NCBI GenBank assembly: GCA_963744575.1
Contig: CAVUUF010000006.1
Location: forward strand, 1 to 64,000
Source: Palsa-504 sp963744575
GTDB taxonomy: Bacteria; Actinomycetota; Actinomycetes; Streptosporangiales; Streptosporangiaceae
DNA length: 64,000 nt
Direction of reading: 5' to 3'
Each line of letters starts with the position of its first letter. Within the stretch, counting starts at the first letter, position 1. Under the pieces are notes generated by a model. It saw nothing but the letters and a program-made list of their open reading frames with translations. It made no database searches and had not been told where the DNA came from. A program made the translations under genes and the position numbers. Below, piece after piece: positions 17,499-26,307 of this stretch.

Positions 17499-19499
17499 TC
17501 ACGGCAGGAGGTCGAACAGCGTCAGGCCGTCATCCGCCGTGCCTGGGTCGGCCTGCCAGCAGACGCTCCACGGCTCGCCCGGCGGTGGCTCCACCTGGAC
17601 CGGCTGCTGCATGAAGCGCTGGGCTCCGGGCTGCGCCGGGGCCACCACGCCGGTGTGATACCGGTGCTTGTCGTAGTGCAGGTAGTGGATGAAGGAGCCG
17701 GGCCAGTGCGCGTAGGCGGCGCGGGTCCGCCGCGCCACTTGCTTGTCGCCCGCGAAGTAGGCGGGCACGGCGTTCCTCCCGGTCCCCAGCTTGAAATCTG
17801 AGTACGTTTCGTCCTGCTTTCCGGTCTGCACGATCAGGAGCCGCGGTGCCACCAGGGTGTGCAGGTCCGATGTGTCGATGTACTCCCTTATGTCGGCGCG
17901 GTCCCAAAAATTGCACCGGTGGTCGGATGCGTTGCGGCCGAGGTTGTGCCGCAGCCCGAGGTCCGGCGAGAATCCCGCCGGCAGGACCGCGGCCAGTCCC
18001 GGCTCCAGGGCGCCCGCGTAGGTCGCGATCCGGCCGCCCAGCGAGAGCCCGGTGACGATGATGCGCTCGGCGTCGATATAAGGCTGCCGCCGGAGCCATT
18101 CATAGGCCTGCAGCACGTTCCACGTGCGCTCGCCGTCATCGGCCCAGTCGGACGGGCCCATTCCCGGCGCGGTTATCGGCCGCTGCGGGTGGTTGTCGGG
18201 CCCGTCGCCGTCCTGGCCATCGGTGCAATCGTAGTCCCCGGCTGACGTGTTGTCAGAGGAGTACGCATCAGCATAGAACTCGCTGTGGGTGCGATGGCCG
18301 ACGTTGACGGCCAGGACGGCGTAGCCGCGCCGGGCGAACGCGTCGCCGTACCAGTAGAGCGTGGAGCAGGGGCACATGCACGTCCACGCGCTGCCGTGAT
18401 GCCCATTCAACGCGATGACCGCCGGGAATATCGCCTCAGGCGGGTCAGCGGGATCGCCGAACGGCAGCGCGAGGTACGCCTTGAACCTGCGCTCGGTGGT
18501 GCCCGGGCCGTACTGGTTCGGAATCTCGAGGTCAAAGGTGAGCTTGGTGAGGGTGTAGTCCAACGGGTAGCTGGCCAGGTCGTCGTCTCGCCCTGGCGGG
18601 ATGTCGTCAGATCTCTGGTCCGATGACAGCCCCGGCGGCTGGCTCAGCGCCGGGTCCGCGGGGGTGACGGGGGCGGGGTTGCCTGCCATCAGGAGGCTCT
18701 TGATCTGCGCGCGAGTCCGGGTCTGCCACGCCAGGAGGTTCTCCGCCGGCCGCCGCGTCAGGCCGTGGCCGAGCACCTCCGCCCGCGCCCCCTTCCAGCG
18801 CAGGGTCGTGGGCTGGTCCCCGGCCACGTCGACGGTGCCGACGAGCAGCCGGCCAACAGCGACGGCCCGGTAACTTTCCGTCGCCCTGGGGTGGGGGGCC
18901 GACGTGTCGGGGTACCTGACGAACTCCAGGTAACTGCCGTCCCAGCTGCGCACGTGGACGTCGTACTCGAATTCCTCGCCACCAGGCCCCTGGTAGATCT
19001 TCAGCCGACCGACATAACCCTCCTGAGGGGGCACTGCCCGGTCCAGCCGGAGCCGGCCGTGCCGATCATTGCCGATGAGGACCTCGTAGACGCGAGGGAC
19101 GATGTGGGTGTCGAGATAATTGCTGTTCCATCCGCTCGCGAACGCGCGGTAACGCTTGATGTCCGGTTCGGAGGCCCGGCCCGCCTCCCGTGCGAACCGG
19201 CCGACGTAGACGCCGTACGTGATCGTGCCGCGATGCCACTCCCAGTAGTCCGGCCCGACCCGCCTGAACTGCAGGAGCCGCGAGTCCGGCGCCCAGGTGA
19301 CGCTGTCGATGAAGTCGGTGTGCCCGGACCCGCTCACCAGCGAGCCGGCCGCGCCCTCGATGGTCACCGTGCACCGGTAGCCGGGCTCGGTATCGCCCTG
19401 GTTAAGCTCGTTGTTCTCGCGCAGGTCCCCCGTGGACGGCCCGATGCTGAAATACCAGATCCCGTCCGGCCCGCTCGTGTCGTTCGTGCTATCAGCCAT
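17499..19499 (-). CDS. large alpha/beta hydrolase (acetyl-xylan-esterase/dienelactone-hydrolase type) with extended N-terminal domain
   Basis: With the ATG at 19499 the protein has 666 residues (upstream in-frame codons reach 19553). No signal peptide is evident. The first 300 or so residues are beta-rich (FIDSVTWAPDSRLLQFRRVG, EYDVHVRSWDGSYLEFVRYP), not recognised, and contain no catalytic motif. The C-terminal half is an alpha/beta hydrolase: the block FPAVIALNGHHGSAW, the nucleophile elbow IVTGLSLGGR with S486, and a late His-containing segment after LIVQTGKQDE. Related catalytic domains cleave acetyl or other esters from carbohydrates. It is flanked by unrelated genes, so the substrate is unknown. 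Confidence 0.82.
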   Translation of the reverse strand: MADSTNDTSGPDGIWYFSIGPSTGDLRENNELNQGDTEPGYRCTVTIEGAAGSLVSGSGHTDFIDSVTWAPDSRLLQFRRVGPDYWEWHRGTITYGVYVGRFAREAGRASEPDIKRYRAFASGWNSNYLDTHIVPRVYEVLIGNDRHGRLRLDRAVPPQEGYVGRLKIYQGPGGEEFEYDVHVRSWDGSYLEFVRYPDTSAPHPRATESYRAVAVGRLLVGTVDVAGDQPTTLRWKGARAEVLGHGLTRRPAENLLAWQTRTRAQIKSLLMAGNPAPVTPADPALSQPPGLSSDQRSDDIPPGRDDDLASYPLDYTLTKLTFDLEIPNQYGPGTTERRFKAYLALPFGDPADPPEAIFPAVIALNGHHGSAWTCMCPCSTLYWYGDAFARRGYAVLAVNVGHRTHSEFYADAYSSDNTSAGDYDCTDGQDGDGPDNHPQRPITAPGMGPSDWADDGERTWNVLQAYEWLRRQPYIDAERIIVTGLSLGGRIATYAGALEPGLAAVLPAGFSPDLGLRHNLGRNASDHRCNFWDRADIREYIDTSDLHTLVAPRLLIVQTGKQDETYSDFKLGTGRNAVPAYFAGDKQVARRTRAAYAHWPGSFIHYLHYDKHRYHTGVVAPAQPGAQRFMQQPVQVEPPPGEPWSVCWQADPGTADDGLTLFDLLP

Positions 19500-19984
19500 G
19501 ATGTTCCCGGCCCGGTAGGCGAGTGCCGCAGTGCTTCCGTTTGTATCACGCACCGCCTCCGGCCCGGGATGCCTGAACGGCTACTCCTGGGCCTGGCCCT
19601 ATGCCAGGGCGCTACGTTGCACGTGAACGACAGCAACGGCGTCAAGGACTCCAACGTCATGATCCTTCCCGGTTCGGAGGCACGGAACGCGGCACCCCGG
19701 CCCCTCGAAATTCGGCAGATACCCGGTGATCCGCCGCGTTACTCGGGCAAGCGGGTAGGTCTTCTCGGGCGCTCGCTTCCCGCCGAGCCTGCGCCGACCC
19801 GGCAGATGTCCTTTGGCGCTACCTCGCCGCTCGGCGGACTAACTCGGCTAAGGCTCTGGCGGCCAAGGCAGTAGTACTAATCGACCCGCAGAACCGCGCT
19901 GGCGAAATTGTATGGGCCGCCGTGAGCCACGTGAGCCTAACGCTCGCTTCTGCCGCCGATCGAGTGTGGCGTGGCGCGCCTTGG
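19500..19984. other. gap without a recognisable gene
   Basis: No convincing frame on either strand. It must contain the promoter of the leftward hydrolase and the 3' end of the leftward thioesterase transcript. Confidence 0.4.
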
Positions 19985-20395
19985 TCACTCGTGCTGGGCT
20001 CGGCTGACGAATCGGTCCCTGTCCACCAGCACCCGCTCGAGAGTGCCTGCGCCGACGACCAGGTAATGGTCATCTGGTGATCCCGGCGGCCGCTTGTGCC
20101 CCGCGATGAACCGGAATACGAGCCGCCGGCCGTCCACCTCAGTGAGTTCGGCCGCGACCACGACCTCCGCTCCGGGCGGGCTGGGCCGCGTGTGCTCCAT
20201 GACAGCTGACGTGCCGACCGAGGTCTGGCCTGGTTCCAGACTGGGCCTGATAGCCGCCACCGCTGCCGTCTCGGCCAGCGCGAGCAGCCGGGGCGTGCCG
20301 AGCACGGGCACGTCGCCGCTGCCCATGGCGATCGCGGTATCGGCGTCGGCGACAACGATCCGCACGGATGAGCGCAACCCCGGTGCCAGCGCCAT
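19985..20395 (-). CDS. hotdog-fold thioesterase family protein (FlK-like)
   Basis: A 136-residue protein with the hotdog layout of fluoroacetyl-CoA thioesterase FlK and its many uncharacterised relatives. It has a VADADTAIAMGSGDVPVLGT start, where the Thr/Asp region lies near the active site, then TPRLLALAETAAVAAI (central helix), GQTSVGTSAVMEH and AELTEVDGRRLVFRF. Such proteins hydrolyse acyl-CoA thioesters. The ATG at 20395 gives a normal length. It stands alone between an SDR gene on the other strand and the large hydrolase. Confidence 0.8.
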   Translation of the reverse strand: MALAPGLRSSVRIVVADADTAIAMGSGDVPVLGTPRLLALAETAAVAAIRPSLEPGQTSVGTSAVMEHTRPSPPGAEVVVAAELTEVDGRRLVFRFIAGHKRPPGSPDDHYLVVGAGTLERVLVDRDRFVSRAQHE

Positions 20396-20728
20396 CCTCG
20401 TAGCCTAATGGCCCCTGCAGATCCGGCCTCTGTACATTGCCGCCACGGCCAGCCGTGCGCCTGCCAGCTGCCATGCCCGGCTGCGCCATCCCGTCACACA
20501 CGAGGCACAAATCTCCGCGGGGCACTGAGCCCGTGGCCGGATGATCACGGCCGCGAGCAGCACCTGTCCTGCCGAAAAAGGGTCTGCGATGGGTCAACTT
20601 GAGGTGCGTGATGGCGTCCGGAAACCGGATAAGGCTATTGCTGGCCATCTCGATGCCCCAAGATAGTCGATGATGCCGATTTCGTTCGTGCCGCTGAAGG
20701 ATGTCGTAAGGGCGCTCGGGACTGATCT
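20396..20728. other. divergent intergenic region, no gene seen
   Basis: It separates the leftward thioesterase from the rightward SDR gene and should carry both promoters. No palindrome or clear promoter boxes were found. Confidence 0.4.
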
Positions 20729-20731
20729 GTG

Positions 20732-21466
20732 ATGAATCTCGGAATCGACGGCAAGACAGCTCTGGTGACGGCGTCATCGAAGGGTCTGGGGAGGGCCTGT
20801 GCCTTCGCGCTTGCCGCTGAGGGCGTGAACGTCGTCATCTGCGCTCGGGGCAGGGATGCGCTCGAAAGTACGGCAAGGGAAATCACGTCGGCAGGCGGAA
20901 CCGCTCACGCGGTCGTGGCCGATGTCACTGACCCCGGCACTCCGGACTACCTGGTCGAGATCACCGTTGGTCGCTTCGGCGCCGTCGACATACTCGTCGG
21001 CAATGGCGGGGGACCGCCCGCGATGCGCGCGCTCGAGGTGGATGATGCGGCGATGACGCGGGCGCTCAACGACAACCTCCAGGCGATGGTGCGGCTGGTC
21101 AGGGCGGCTGTACCGCGCATGGCGGCCAGGCGGTGGGGCCGGATCTGCCTGATCACATCGTCTGCGGTAAAGGAGCCGATTCCCGCGCTGGCGCTGAGCA
21201 ACACAGCACGCACGGGGCTGTGGGCATGGGCGAAGACCGCTGCGCAAGATTTGCGGCAGCACGGCGTTACGCTCAATCTGGCGTGTCCCGGATATCACGC
21301 GACGGACCGGCTCAAGGCAATAGGCGGTGCTCCAGACGGCCTGCTCGCAGGTGACCCTGCGGACTTCGGGAAGATCGCTGCCTTCTTGTGCAGTGAGCCG
21401 GCCGGATTCGTTAGCGGCGCCGCGCTGCAAGTCGATGGTGCTCAGTCGGTACTCGGCCTTCTCTAG
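20732..21466 (+). CDS. short-chain dehydrogenase/reductase lacking the usual catalytic Tyr
   Basis: A 244-residue Rossmann-fold SDR. The cofactor loop TASSKGLGRACAFAL is intact and ICARGRDALE favours NADP(H). The NNAG motif reads GNGGGPP. Where the classical YxxxK should be, the sequence is LALSNTARTGLWAWAKTAA: Lys is present but no Tyr sits four residues before it. A subgroup of FabG-like SDRs shares this LSN...AK form, so it may be a divergent active class or a non-catalytic binder. The start is ATG at 20732 (a GTG at 20729 is adjacent). It ends with the typical C-terminal loop GAALQVDGAQS. Confidence 0.87.
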   Translation: MNLGIDGKTALVTASSKGLGRACAFALAAEGVNVVICARGRDALESTAREITSAGGTAHAVVADVTDPGTPDYLVEITVGRFGAVDILVGNGGGPPAMRALEVDDAAMTRALNDNLQAMVRLVRAAVPRMAARRWGRICLITSSAVKEPIPALALSNTARTGLWAWAKTAAQDLRQHGVTLNLACPGYHATDRLKAIGGAPDGLLAGDPADFGKIAAFLCSEPAGFVSGAALQVDGAQSVLGLL

Positions 21467-21628
21467 GGGACCAATCCGGCCTGAGGTAAGGGCTTCGCTG
21501 CAACATCCGCACACCGCCACCGACCAGGCGGGCCCGTCAGCCCGACCTGCCGTTTCGCGTCCGCTCATGCCGCGAATCGGACGGGAGTCGGCGAATCTCT
21601 GGCGATCGCGGGCTGTAGGCTTGCCGCC

Positions 21629-21898
21629 ATGCCCGCGGACGATCTGCCAGTCGCGGAGTTCGCCTTCCCGGGAACGTTGAGGGGTCAGCTCGTGGCCGCG
21701 ATCTTGGCGGGTGAGAAGACCACGACGACCGGGCTGGTCGCGGACTACGAGCCCAGTTATATCCTCTCCGGGAAGGTAAAAGGCGCGCTGGAATGGCTGA
21801 TATGGGCGCCGCGCGTGACGCTTGTACCTGACGGTTCTCGAGCGCCGATTCGATCTCGAACCGGGCCGGGACGCTGCGGTATCACCTTCCGTAGTTAG
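21629..21898 (+). pseudogene. truncated ASCH-domain protein
   Basis: The first 45 or so residues (VAEFAFPGTLRGQLVAAILA, then GEKTTTTGLVADYE) match the start of ASCH-domain proteins, which have a PUA-like fold thought to bind RNA or nucleotides. Right after ADYE the family continuation is lost and the frame runs through unrelated sequence (SYILSGKVKGALEWLIW) to a stop. Only about one third of the domain remains. The ATG has no strong ribosome binding site. Confidence 0.5.
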
Positions 21899-22015
21899 CG
21901 CCTGTGTGCGGTGCCCGGGCAGGCAGGTCAACCCGTGGGTTGGTCCCGGGTATCAACCCGGACTCCCACCCGGGGGCTGACGCGCTGGCGCGGGCCCGCG
22001 CGGCACGCTGGCGGC

Positions 22016-22549
22016 ATGAACATTTACCTGATCAACGCATTGCTCGTCCTTCTCGTCGTCCGCCAGATCCGCGAGCACCAGCTCGACCTGCGGGCCCTGG
22101 CCGTCCCGACCCTCGCCGTCGGTGCCGCGGCCGTGATGTTCCTGCACGCGGTGCCGGGCGGCGGCAGCGACATCGCGCTGGACCTGCTCTGCTTGTCGGG
22201 CGGCGCGGCCATGGGCGCGATCGGCGGCCTGGCCACCCACCTGCGGGTCGGTGCCGACGGCCGGCCGCTGGGCCGGGCGGGCGTCCTGGCGGCGGGCATG
22301 TGGATCGCCGGCGTGGGGGCCCGGATGGTCTTCTACTTCGCCGCGACCCACGGCGCCGGCCCGGCCATCGCCGCCTTCAGCATCGCGCATGACATCACCG
22401 GCTCGGCTGCCTGGACCGCCGCGCTGGTCATGATGGCCCTGGCCGACGTGCTCACCCGGCTGGTGGTCGTCTTCCTGCGCGGGCACCGGCTCACCGGCAA
22501 GACGGCCCCGGTCATCGCGCCATCTGTCCAGGCTGACGCCGGCGCCTGA
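22016..22549 (+). CDS. integral membrane protein of unknown function
   Basis: From the ATG at 22016 the 177-residue product has about five hydrophobic segments (about 3-20, 30-50, 58-78, 95-112, 122-158) with short charged loops such as RQIREHQLD and RGHRLTGK, so it is a polytopic membrane protein. No enzyme motif is visible. It resembles, in layout only, actinobacterial DUF1453/CcdC-like proteins. The open frame extends upstream to 21911, but that part is not protein-like. Confidence 0.65.
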   Translation: MNIYLINALLVLLVVRQIREHQLDLRALAVPTLAVGAAAVMFLHAVPGGGSDIALDLLCLSGGAAMGAIGGLATHLRVGADGRPLGRAGVLAAGMWIAGVGARMVFYFAATHGAGPAIAAFSIAHDITGSAAWTAALVMMALADVLTRLVVVFLRGHRLTGKTAPVIAPSVQADAGA

Positions 22550-22583
22550 GCTAGCTTCCCGGCCCGCGCAGCCCGCACCGTTA

Positions 22584-24115
22584 CGGCAGTTGTAGATCGT
22601 GACCTTGGCTGCGTATCCGCAGGTAGCGTCTGCCGCTAGGCGGACGGTGACACGCTGGCGCAGCACACTGGTAACGGATGCCCGAACAGGCGAGAAGACA
22701 GGCGCGGCTGCCGTGATCATGCCAGTTTGTGGAAAAGACAAATCACCCGGCAGCCGCTGACGCCAGCGTAGACCATGACGCGCACGCTGACCTGTTCGAG
22801 GACCTGATGGCACAGGTCGCGTCGTGCTTCGCCCGGCGGGAGGCCCGCCAGACCTGCCGCGACATGGTGAACGGCATGCTGACGGAGCTGGAGGATCACA
22901 ACTGCTGGACAATGGCAGAGGCTGCCGGGCACGACCGTCCGTACCGGATGCAGCACCTGCTGTCCCGCGCCCGCTGCGACGAGCAGCGGATGCTCGACAC
23001 CGCCGCGGACTGGGCCGTCGGCCATCTTTCCGCAGGCCAGGATAGTGACGGAAGCAACGCGGTGCTGATCGTGGACGAGACCGCCGACGAGAAGTCCTCG
23101 GACAGCTGCGCCGGGGCATCGCGCCAGTACAGCGGCACCGTCGGCGGCATCGCGATGTGCCAGGTCGCGGTTACCCTCACCTACGCGGTCCCGGCCGGGC
23201 ACGCCCTGGCCGGCCGGGCCCTGTACCTGCCCGCGGACTGGGCCGCCGACGAGGATCGCCGTGAGCGGGCCGGAGTCCCGGACGAGGTCGTCTTCAAGAC
23301 GAAACCCCAGCTCGCAGGCGACCTGCTGCAGCACGCGCACGACCTCGGCATCCGGGCCGGATTCGTCGCCGGCGACGAGGTCTACAGCGGCCGTGACCTG
23401 CGCAAGAGCATCCGGGAACGCGGAACCGGCTATGTCCTGGCGGTTCGCTCCAATTACGCGGTGACCCTGTCCCCCGGCCGGTGCCTTTCCGTGAAGAAGA
23501 CCGCCGGCCTGGTGAAACCCGGCATGTGGCAGCGGATGCGCACCGGCTCGGCCACCAAGGGCGCCAAGGACTACGACTGGGCGATGATCGAGGTCCTGCC
23601 CGACGACACCCCCGCCGGGCAGGACGACGGGCACGCGTTCCTGCTGCTCAGGAAGCACCGCTACACCGGCACCGTCAGCTGTTACCTGTGCTGGAGCCCG
23701 GACCCGGTCCCACTGGCGAAACTGATCTCCGTGGCCGTCGCCCGCTGGAAAATCGAGGAGGACCACCAGCAGTCGAAGCAGGTCAGCGGCCTCGACAGCG
23801 GCCAGGTCACCACCTGGACCTCCTGGCACCGCTGGACCGCCATCAGCCTGCTCGCCTATCTCTTCCTCGCCGTCGCCGCAGCCTGGCAGCGCGCCCGCGA
23901 CGAAGACGCCGGCTTCCCCTGGCTGATCCCCATCACCATCCCCGAGCTGCTCAGGCAACTCCGCGGTGCCGTCATCCCCGAGCCCCGCCGTGACCAGGCC
24001 CACCGCGACGGCTGGTCGTTCTGGCGACGCCGCCACCAGTACTACGCCAGGCAAGCCCACCAGCGCTGGCACGCCTACGCCGACAAGCTGCCCGGATAAC
24101 GATCTACAACTGCCG
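22584..24115 (+). mobile_element. complete IS701-family insertion sequence
   Basis: Imperfectly bounded 1.53-kb element with 17-bp terminal inverted repeats: CGGCAGTTGTAGATCGT at 22584-22600 and its exact complement at 24099-24115. It encodes one transposase, whose stop codon overlaps the right repeat. Flanking tetramers (GTTA left, AACC right) do not match, so no target-site duplication is evident. The extent is taken from the repeats. Confidence 0.88.
22729..24099 (+). CDS. IS701-family transposase (DDE, IS4-superfamily fold)
   Basis: A full-length 456-residue transposase starting at GTG. The catalytic acidic triad positions are visible as LIVDETADEK (first Asp), AGFVAGDEVYSG (second Asp) and WKIEEDHQQSK (Glu), the YREK-like signature of IS701. 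The N-terminal region (FARREARQTCRDMVNGML, then YRMQHLLSRARCDEQRM) is the typical DNA-binding part. No internal stop or frameshift is seen, so the element could be active if its ends are intact. Confidence 0.94.
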   Translation: MEKTNHPAAADASVDHDAHADLFEDLMAQVASCFARREARQTCRDMVNGMLTELEDHNCWTMAEAAGHDRPYRMQHLLSRARCDEQRMLDTAADWAVGHLSAGQDSDGSNAVLIVDETADEKSSDSCAGASRQYSGTVGGIAMCQVAVTLTYAVPAGHALAGRALYLPADWAADEDRRERAGVPDEVVFKTKPQLAGDLLQHAHDLGIRAGFVAGDEVYSGRDLRKSIRERGTGYVLAVRSNYAVTLSPGRCLSVKKTAGLVKPGMWQRMRTGSATKGAKDYDWAMIEVLPDDTPAGQDDGHAFLLLRKHRYTGTVSCYLCWSPDPVPLAKLISVAVARWKIEEDHQQSKQVSGLDSGQVTTWTSWHRWTAISLLAYLFLAVAAAWQRARDEDAGFPWLIPITIPELLRQLRGAVIPEPRRDQAHRDGWSFWRRRHQYYARQAHQRWHAYADKLPG

Positions 24116-24127
24116 AACCGTCCCAGA

Positions 24128-24152
24128 AAGGCGCCGCCGACCGCGGCGCCTT
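24128..24152. terminator. 10-bp GC hairpin next to the IS701 right end
   Basis: A perfect stem AAGGCGCCGC/GCGGCGCCTT with a 5-base loop lies 12 bases beyond the insertion-sequence repeat. It could stop transposase transcripts, or transcripts of the broken leftward MMPL gene. Confidence 0.6.
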
Positions 24153-24368
24153 ATCCCTGCCGCCCACGGCCGGTCCGTCTCGTCCCGCTACCGGGCGGAA
24201 GCGATGGACCCGCCAGCGTCCGGGCAGCCCACGTCTACCCTCGTGGCCGCGAGCACCGACAACTCGCGCCGGCGGCTACCCGCATACCACGACTGCGAGT
24301 GGCGCGCCCGGGGACGAGCGACGGCGAGATTGTTGACCGCGGTGACAACATGCCTGCCGAGCACGCCG

Positions 24369-26170
24369 TCAACGGCGAGCCCGTACTCGATAGTGGGCTG
24401 CTGGCCGCTGGCCGTGCGGCCTGGCGGCCTTTGGCGGGATGGAGGCGTGGCCCCATCCCGCCTGGGCGTTGTGGTTAGCGGCAGTGTGCTGGTGCTGGTG
24501 CTGGTTCGGGTTCCGGGGCGGCTTGGGCGGGTTTGCCGTGGCTGGATGGCACCAGTTCCAGCGGCCGAGCAGGGCGGCTGTGGCGGGGACGAGCAGGGTG
24601 CGGACGAGGAAGGCGTCCATGAGGATGCCGATCGCGAGCGAGGCGAGGACGCTGGTGTACTCACCGCCGCCGGGCAGCTTCCCTATCACCAGGGCGAAGA
24701 CTCCGAACGTGCCGGCGAGGATGAGCCCGGCCGAGCTGACTGTCGAGCCGGTCCGCTCCAGGGCCCGGGTCACCGCCTGCCGCAGCGGGCGGTCGGCGGC
24801 CTCCTCCCGGATCCGGGTCATGATCAGGATGTTGTAGTCCTCGCCGAGGGCCAGCAGGAACACGAACATCAGGAACGGGATGAAGTAGTAGAGCCCGCCG
24901 GCTCCGGTCGCGTGCTGGAAGAGCAGGACCGACACGCCGAACGCGGCCAGGTAGCTGATCGCGACCGAGGCGATGAGGTACAGCAGGGCGATGAGGCTGC
25001 GCATGACGAGCGCGAGCAGGAGCCCGATGACGATGATCGCGACCGGGATGATGTGCAGCAGGTCGGCATCGGAGGCCTGGCCCACGTCGTACCCGGCTGG
25101 CGCCGTGCCGGCGACGCCGTAGGCGCTGGCGCCGGTGGCGCCGGCCACGGCCGCGACGGCGGCCCGGATGGCCGGCACCTGGTGCAGCGCGGCGTTCGAG
25201 CCCGGGTCGTCGGCGGTCAGGGCGGCATTGAACCGAACGGTCCGGCCGTCAGCGCTGATGAACTGGCTTTCGGCGCGATAGGCGGTCCAGGCAGCGGCCG
25301 GGATGCCGCCCCGGGGCAGGGCGGACAGCGCGTCCGGCTTCCGAGCGTGGCGTGCAGCGCCGTCAGCTGGGCTGGGGTGAGGGTGACCCCGTTGACGTCG
25401 AGCGGGCCGGTCAGGCTGGCGAACTGAGGCAGCGCGCCGAGCCGTGCCTCCGCCGCGGCGGCCGGTGCCGGGTTGTTCCAGGTCGGCTCGCGGAACCGCA
25501 GCACCACCGTGGTCGGGTTGCCGGCGGCGGCGGGGAAATGGGCATCGAGCAGCCCGCCGCCCGCGGCGGAATCCGAGTCGGCCGGGTCGGCCGGGGTGCT
25601 GCCCAGGCCGGCCGGGGAGTAGCCGAGCACCGCCGTGGCCAGCGCGCCGAAGGCGACCAGCCCGAAGGCGAGCGTCGCGGCCGGATGGGCAACGACGCGG
25701 CCCGCGGTGCGTCCCCACCAGCCGGGGCGCCCGGCGCTGCGGGCCGTGCGGGAGGGCCAGAACGCGGCCCGGCCGACGATGGCCAGCAGGGCCGGCAGCA
25801 GGGTGAGGGCGGCCTTGCCCGCCTCGCCGATCACCGGCCCGGCGAGCTGGTGACCAGCACGGCGGGTGCCAGGGTCAGCAGCGGTGCCAGCAGCGAGCGG
25901 AACACCGCGAGCAGCAAGACCACGATGAACACGATGGACAGGTCCTGGCCGAGGTTGACCGCCCTCTGGCCAGCCAGGTGGGCGTGCAGGCCGGGGGGCA
26001 GTGCGCTGGCCGCGATGGCCTGGCGGAGGGCCGCGACCAGGTGCTGCGCGGGACCGGGGGTGGCGAGGTTGAGGCCGGCCAGGACCTCCAGCTGCACCGC
26101 CTGGCGAACCGTGCGAACTCCTCGGTCGCCGGCGGAAAACGCGCGGTGGCGTCACCAGAGGTCGCGGGAG
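24369..26170 (-). pseudogene. MMPL/RND-family lipid or drug exporter, multiply broken
   Basis: Reading leftward, exporter pieces occur in three frames. They are DATARFPPATEEFARFAR (about 26160), then VNLGQDLSIVFIVVLLLAVF (25960), then TLLPALLAIVGRAAFWPSR (25800), then LLHIIPVAIIVIGLLLALVM to LALGEDYNILIMTRIREEA (25060-24800) and the C-terminal helices. Frame changes fall near 26105, 25850 and 25340. At 25850 AGPVIGEAGKA joins directly to LTLLPALLA, whereas intact MMPLs have about 80-90 residues of membrane segments between these blocks, so a real deletion has occurred. The first 200 or so residues are also missing. Intact members export lipids or drugs by proton-motive force. Confidence 0.8.
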
Positions 26171-26307
26171 AGTGCTGATGAGGACGAGCGAGCGGACGCG
26201 GGGGTAGTCGAACAGCGAGCCCAGCATCGCGTTTCCGGCGCATCAGCAGACGAGCGGGTGCGGACGATAGGGATCGGCACGGCGCCCTTCCAGGGTAATG
26301 ACCCCGG

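Noticed and set aside
24204..25427. 407-codon plus-strand open frame
   Set aside because: Antisense of the MMPL pseudogene; Glu/Arg/Gly-rich with no domain.
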